The position numbers and the translations under genes were made by a program. The notes beneath the pieces are model-generated. The model saw only the letters and a program-made list of their open reading frames with translations. It was not told the DNA's origin and ran no database searches. 64,000 nt of DNA, from the NCBI GenBank assembly GCA_033964015.1, contig CM066923.1, positions 25,060,168-25,124,167 of the forward strand, in the 5' to 3' direction. Below are positions 13,901 through 21,900 of this stretch, one piece after another. Within the stretch, counting starts at the first letter, position 1. Each line of letters begins with the position of its first letter. Source of the stretch: Scolanthus callimorphus. Its lineage: Eukaryota > Cnidaria > Anthozoa > Actiniaria > Edwardsiidae.

Positions 13901-16900
13901 AGAAATGCCCTGTGACAGTAACTTCGAGTAGGCTGTACCGTTTTAGCCACAGGTCCAGGTGGAATTGGCGAACATCATTCTTTATGTTCTTCTTGTGCAT
14001 GATTGTATTTTTTACTCTCCCAGAGTTCCGCGAGATCTATCGAGGCGTGGATAACATGTGCACCATTAGCGGGCTGCAACCAGGGAAAGCCTACTCCTTC
14101 TGTGTACGCGCCTTCAACGAGGCTGGGGTAAGCAACCTTTCCTTAGTCAAAGAAACCCATCCATGGGAAATGCTGAATTTATCAAGGCACACGCATAGGA
14201 AGTGTTCGGAATTAGCCATGGGAAATCCGAACACTTCCCATTCTTCTACTTTGGGAATTCAGCGTTTCCAACGGATGGGTTTCTGCAGAAATTCCCTCTG
14301 CGTGTGTTGACTAGCAACCGCCGTGCATGTCTAGTCCTACTCCAATCAGCGATTACCATCAAATGGATGTCCCAGAGCCTCCACCGCGAGTAGACGAGGC
14401 GGGGAGCTTTGGGAACGAGAATGGTAGACATTGGTGACCAAATCGGTCTGTGCGAGTGGGTGTGGATTCCCTGTGTTTTATAAGAAATAGTCCAACGCAG
14501 ACAACAGTTCTTATACATGACAATCGCAAGAGGATCAGAAAAAAGGGGAGTAATCCTTTGTTGATTCCCTTTGCGCTCATGGAATCTCATTTGAGCCTTT
14601 ACTCGCCATTTCAGACGGGGAAAGTGTCACGTGTCTCCGAGCTCAGCACCGCACCTGGAGTCCCGGATTCACCTCGAGCCCCCGATACCGTGTGTCGGTC
14701 AGCGGCAGCTATGCAGATTACGTGGGAGGTAAGCTTCTCATATCCAGGGAAAAGGTTTCGACACGTTTTTCTTTCTCGCGTTAATGTGGCATGGAGGAGA
14801 GAGACCAACGAAATCGGCGTGGTTTTAAGCAATAAAAGTACTTTCCGCGTGCTCTCTGGTTTCTTACAAACACGAGGGGATGTTGGGAGAACTGGTCTTT
14901 CAAGTTTTATCAGTTCGACCAACATTCCCCGAGTGTTTGTAAGAAACCAGAGAGCACGCGGAAAGTACTTTTATTGCTTTTAGAAAATAACATACACACG
15001 CGCGACAACGTTGCGTGACATTCGTGATTCTCAGGTCTCTTACAAACACGCCTTTTAACCAATCAGAATGCGCACATTCACCATATAAAATAGGTGTTAT
15101 TTTCTAATACATCTTAGAGCGGTTTTTCTTATGACTGTAGTAAACCAATCGCAAAGTAATTACATCAATTCTGAATAAAACCAGTTACTCACAACAGTCA
15201 TCTGAAATCCGCTCTGTGTCACGATTTCAGAACACTTTGGTGATGTAAAAAAACATACAAATAACGGATGGATAGCTAAAATACTAGTCTAAGTTTGTTA
15301 AATAGCCCTTTAATTACAAAGTGATTATGATTGTTGGCTTCGTGGACCTATTACAGAGCGGATTTAAACGGATTGCAACAATGAGTTTTTGAAATCTTGT
15401 CAGGATGACAAGTTTTCAGAGTTTGAATTTACATCAAAATTTGCTTGTAAATCGGCAGTCTTGTTGCTAAAACTTGCCTACATTGCCTGTTAGGCTAATA
15501 CCCAGTGATATAAGTGATTTGGGATGATTACATACAAATTTAGAGCTGTATTTACAAATTTATTCAAACGACCGTGACACAGCCCCTTTAAGAGCTGAAC
15601 GACCCGCCAGAGATGTGAATTCGCGACGTCGCAACCATTTTTTATGCTGATGCTTATTTATTATTTTGTGTTTTTCAAGACTCCGTCTTCCAATGGTACG
15701 CCCGTAACAGGCTACACTCTAGAAATGATGGATGACGGCGTATTCACGGAGGTAAGTGATTAACCAATGAAGTGAGCGGGTTTCAAGGGAATGAAGCCAG
15801 ACCAAATACACCTGGCCAATCACAAACGAGAGAAATTGCAAGTTGCTGCTGAATGGTTTCCCCATCAGCCAATCACAAGCCAAGTAGACCACTAATCACG
15901 CGCAGTGGCTTACGCAGCTTATAGGCCTGAAGGCACGGGAGTGCAGATTGTTTGGGGTAACTTTCGTACAAGTACTGCACCGCATTCATGAGCTTGGCCT
16001 GTAGATTTGCAAAATCTTGTGTATGGCCGAGGCTGTACCTGCAACTTTTACAAATCCTGCGTACGCCCCTGACGCGGTGAGCATGTGAGTGGCTTCTTTG
16101 TCAGGGTCCGTACGCATCCTGGAAATCCTCGAATATCCTGGATTTTCATTTCCTTCCTGGAAAGTCCTTGGACGTCCTGGAATTTTAAGGAAAATCCTGG
16201 AAACGTTTGAACTCAAATGCGGTTGAATCAGTCAGTGTCGAGAATCTGATTTTGGGCTGCAAATTATGACATCCTCCAGATTTATCTTTTTTCTTTTTCT
16301 TTTTCTTTTTTTTTTTTTTTTTGGGGGGGGGGGGGGGGGGCATTTCTACCCAATAAAAACTCCTGGAAAAATAACTTAAGACTTCCTGGAAAATCCTGGA
16401 TTTTTGTCATTCAGAAAGCGTACGAACGCTGCTTTGTAAACCAAGTCAAGTGAAAACACTATCACGCGGTGACCACGTGATTGCTTAATGTACAGCTGCG
16501 TTTAGGGAGGGCCCAAGAAGGGGCATAAGGCTAACATCTACATTTCTTATAAAATTTTAACTCAAAAAAGGATGGGCGCCGCCCCAGGCCCCTCTTTAGA
16601 ACCGCCATGTTTAGTTTTCGCGACTCACTTGAATCCCGTTTTAGGAAACCCCCTTTGCAAAGTCTGTAAGTATTTGTTCTCATATTTTAGCGAAAAAAAA
16701 AAAGAAGAGTAAAATCCACCAAAACTTGCAGGTATTCGAGAAACATCGGACTCTTGGCCGCCATTTTGTTTTTGTCTCGACCAAAGGGCCTGGGACAAAC
16801 CACAGGTAGCCCGAGCTCATTCGCTGAAAACGACTTCGCTATCTTGATATGCTGACACTGAATGTGTAATGTTTTGCAGCTGTACACAGGGACAGATAGA

Positions 16901-18909
16901 ACATACGAACTTCGCAAAGGCATCAGTCCTGCCAGCTTCTACTATTTTAGAGTTAAGGTGGGTAAGCCGTCACGTTGTCGTGGCTCGTGAATGGGGTGTA
17001 AATTTCATGGCATGTTTAACAAATGTCCTCTGATTTTCCATGGTATTTCCTCAGCGCAGCCAAACGGTGTTTTCATTGGTTCTTTTTAGCGCGCGCGCTG
17101 ATGGTGGCGCGATCCGTAATACATAGAGAGGATATTACATGGCCACGCGGAGATAAACAGAATAATACATGGACGCTTGGATATATGGAATTTATCTTCT
17201 CGTGTTCACATTTCGTATCTCACTCGTTCGCTGCGCTCACAATCGTTCGATATCAATGTAGTGAACGCTCGAAGATAAATTCCATATCTCCGCGCGCCCA
17301 TGTATTATTCTCTATTTCTTCGTCTGTTGTTTAATTAATTGTTTGTTATTATTTGTGCAGGCGCTGAGCGCGGTCGGTCCGAGCATGTGGAGCCCCGTCA
17401 GTACGTGCCATACGCCTGCCGCCTCTCCCGCAGGAGTCTCCTCTGTCAGAGTGGTGAGTTTGGTTTGGTGCATAGAAACACTAATAGAGCCATGTGTCAA
17501 GGTAGCCTCCTATTCATTGTTTTTTTTTGGATCAAACTTTAGAAACAAACTTCAACGTAGTCTCGAATAAAGCCTTACACAAACAACAGGAACGAGGCAA
17601 TGAAAATTACCGCAAGATGGGAACTTTTATCCCTACAGTGCCAGTGGCTGGCAAGGGTCTTTAGGTCTTTATATGTTTAATCTGTGTTTTATTCCAGGTG
17701 GAGCAATCGTCGAACCATCTGCGTCTGCGGTGGAAACACCCCGCTACTAACGGCGCGTTGATTACGTCATATAATGTCGAGATTGCGGGCGGAAGAAACA
17801 TCAGCTTTGACGTCATCAACGAGAACGAGGCTGAAGAGGAATTACCACGTATACAAGAATATGACGTCACCGATCTTCAGCCAACACCGCTTACAGGTTG
17901 GTCACTTTGCGAGATTACTTGCGTTACCTTCTAGATACAAACTGGTTTGTCACTTTGTGACATTACTTGCGTTACATTCTAGTCACAAACAGGTTTGCCA
18001 CTTTGCCAGATTACTTGCGTTACCTTCTAGTCGCACAGGTTCGTAAGAAAAGTAGAGATTTTGACGTATGCTTAGACAGGGTCATGGGCGCGGAACCTCG
18101 CCTACAGCTGCGTTAAAGCGGAGAAATACGAAACACAAATTCCTTTATTTGTCGCAACATTGCTGGCGTTGCCAGGTTTTGATCGATTTGGCGCGTTTCC
18201 CCAATCTCGTCGCGAGTTGTACTTGTTTCACGAAGTGAGCGCGGGTCTATTCTTTGAGAAACAGAATGTATGTTGTTGCGTGTCATGTTTGGGGCTGTGT
18301 GTGAAAAACGCGCAACATCGATCAAAAACTTGTAAAGCCGGTTTACACTTGCGATTTTTGTTGCATTTGTCGCGGTGATTTTTCTCGCTCGAGTTGCAAT
18401 TCCAACTCTCTAGTGTAAACGAGATGCAAATCGGGTGCGATTTCTGATCTCTTTTCTTCAAATCGCATCAAGTTGCAAAGAGTTTCGAACATGTTTGAAT
18501 TCTCGGTGACATCACGCGGCACAAAATTAACGCAGCAGTGATGCCCAAGAAGTTGATGATGTTGTGTCTTCGTTCTCCGCTATCTCTGCCCCCTTTTCAC
18601 TTGCCGTGCCTAATAGTCAAGCTAGGTCTCCGTTTTGTGTCCGCTTGCGCCAATCTTGGGTCATTATTTTCTAGTCGGTACATGACTTGTATACCGCAGG
18701 CAGAAACCCATTCATGATAAAAGCTCAATTTCCCATGACACAAGAATATGGAGTATTTCAAACTCATACACTCGTGTTTTTTATAAGAACGTCTAATTTT
18801 CAGTCGAGGCTGGGCCGTTTTTTGGAGCAGTTTGAAGCTGGAAATGTTCTTACGTATATTATTAAATTTCAGTGACGTCGCAACCTGGGGTACATACCAA
18901 TGAAGTGTT

Positions 18910-18949
<40 letters not shown>

Positions 18950-21900
18950 GGGTTCCGGAACCCCCCCTCTCCCGCAGCGGAAACCCCCCCCCCCCCTCGC
19001 CTCTGTTCTGGACCGACTTACTACTAAAATTGTAATATTTAATAGACTTCAAACGCTAGTTTTTCCCCGAGATCTATGTGGAGTTTTTTATCTTTTGAAT
19101 TTTGGAACCCCCCCTCTCATAAGTGCTGGCTACGCCCCCTGTATACGAGTTTTAAATAAATTATAAATTCCAATATTGAAGGTCCTTATTATTAACACAT
19201 TTGATTCTGGATTTAGAACGCATCACTGAAAAATATATTTGCTCCTATCTGAGCCTCGGGCATGTTCTTAGCATGTTCTTAAAATTTGGGTAAATTCCAG
19301 GCTGAACGTTCTTATAAAGAAAGTTCTTAAAGAAAAAAAAAGAGTGTATGTTTCTCCATGAGAAAGCCGAGCACTTCACATTCTTGTTTCATGAGAAATG
19401 GAGCTTTCCCCATGAATGGGTTTCTGAAAAAGTTATCTGAGTATCACACCAGGTTAACAAGAGATATGACATGATATACCTTAGCATTTAGTCCAGTAAA
19501 TGAAAAAATATTTTTACTAAAGTTGGACAAAAATGGTAACAAAGGTTTCTCACCAGGAACATGTTTAGTAGTGTTCCGTTAGTACACAAAAAAAAGTCCA
19601 CCCGAATCCACCGATGGCAACTTCCTTTTTTTGAGTTTTGAAAATTCCTCATTTCAGTGAAATCTAATAGTCCAGTCATTTTAGGCCGAAAAAGAGCTCA
19701 AAATGAAACAAAAGGTTTTTCTTCTTAATATTGTTCCTGACACTCTCTAGTATCACAGGAAGAAAATCAGCAAAAATGAGATCATGCGAAAAGTAAAAAT
19801 AACCGAGTTTTTTTGGCAGCTTGTTTTAACCTTTGTTGTTCGCAGCACTTAACTATTTTTCCAGTTTCTGAGAATGATGAATTTTATAGAGTGTAGCGCC
19901 GGCCCGGCTAATCTCTGAATGTTTCTGACTTCCAAGAATGATCATTTCACTTTATTTAGTAACTCCTTGGCAATAAAAATTGCTTCAAAAGACATTTTCT
20001 GGTATTTAGGGAACTCATATTTTCAAATCCCGTACGAAGTCTATATTGAAAGCGTGAAATAGCGTAAAAATCGAAACTAAATGCCAAAACCTAGATATTT
20101 ATTTGTGACGTGGCTAGCGATTTATAAATCAAGTCTGTGATTCAAACCATGGCCCATGGGGCAGAGAATATGGAAGTATTTTTGATATACACACTATAGA
20201 ATATCTTCTGGTTTGGAAGGCTCAAGTGCCGGCAAACTCATGAATAACAATAGCGGTAACAATAGCGCTACAATAAGGAATTTTCAAGACTCAAAATAAG
20301 GAAGTTGCCATCGGTGGATTCGGGTGGACTTTTTCCTGTGTACTAACGGAACACTACTTAACATGTTCCTGGTGAGAAACCTTTGTTACCATTTTGTCCA
20401 GCCTTTCTCATTCATTTACTGGACTAATTTTGTTCTATTTCTCTATAGAATTCGAGTGCAGGCGGTCAACAAAATTGGCTGTGGACCATTCAGGTGAGCC
20501 AGGAATCCTTATCTATGAAACGTATGTGTTTATATAGCGCTTAATATAATAAGCTCAAAGCGCTTTACATTTTGCGAGATGTCTGATCTTTAAGATGCGG
20601 ACTGCAGTTTTACAATGCAGTTTACAATCATGAGTGGAGTTACATAGCATATATTGCAATAAGTTCTGTCACTCAGCAAACCTAGTGATTCTTCACATCC
20701 CTCATGATCAGTTTTGGTGTAGTGTATTGAGAGACGTGGCCTCGGTTTATTGTCTCATCCGAAATACGTGAAACACAGGAGAAATGACGAATTACTTCAA
20801 CCCACGATGAACACAAAGTTCGAGACAGCAGAGAAAAATCCCAACTGACCCGACTGGGATTCGAACCCGGTGCACAGAGGTGAGAGGCAAGCGCCTTAAG
20901 CCGGGGAAATACGAGGCACAGAATCCCTCAGCTTGTCGCGCAACATTGTTGCGTTGCAAGTCTAATGTTTGTTGCTCGTTTTTCATCAAATTCTCAACTT
21001 GTCGCGTAACATTTTGTTTTGATGATCACACATGCGAGACCAAGGCGAATTTCGCCCCTTAGCACTTCATTTCTATTGACCAACCAACTTGAATCGTAGG
21101 CAAAATGTTGCGCGACAAGTTGTGTGTTTGATGAAAAACGAGCAACAAAGCCAGAATTTGTGTCTCAAAGTAGACCCACGTTCTACTTCGCGCAACAAGT
21201 TTTCACAACCTGCAACAAATGTTTTTGTTGCGCGACAAGTTGTGGCGCGAGATGAAAAACGCGCAACATCGATCATCAACTTGCAACGCAACAATGTTGC
21301 GCGACAAGTTGAGGGATTTTGTGCCTCGTATTTCCCCGGCTTTACACGCTGTGCCACCCATGTGTTTCCTTTTTTTTACATGAGGGTGATAAAAATCAAT
21401 CGCTCGTGAATCCGCCGGTAAGCTCATCTGGTAGAGCGCCGGCGTGCTTAGAAGGAATTTTAGGTTCAACACCTATAGGAATCAAAGCTCAGGGTAGTTT
21501 CTAAAACGAGAAGTTGTTACTTTTGCTTTGTCCACTGTCCACATCACAAAGAAACGTCGGACGATATCGCAAAAATGACCATACATTTTTCTATTTTCCG
21601 GCGTCCTATCTTTCTAGTGATGTTTTCAATTTTAAATATTACTTGTCTCGCGATGTAAGTAAAAATAGCTGTATATAGGAGCTTACTGACATTTCGATTC
21701 TACTCCAGTCCCCTTATAGTGGCGTCGACGCGTGACCTGCCTCCCCCTGCACCAGCAATAGAAGTAGCCACAGCTTCATACAGAGTCTTAAGCTCCGGTG
21801 GGGCACGCCAGGGGCCAAGGATAGTATGGGTGTTACGTATACACTGGAGATCAAGGACGATACAGGAAAGTAAGTCGAATATCATAATAAATGCGGCTGC

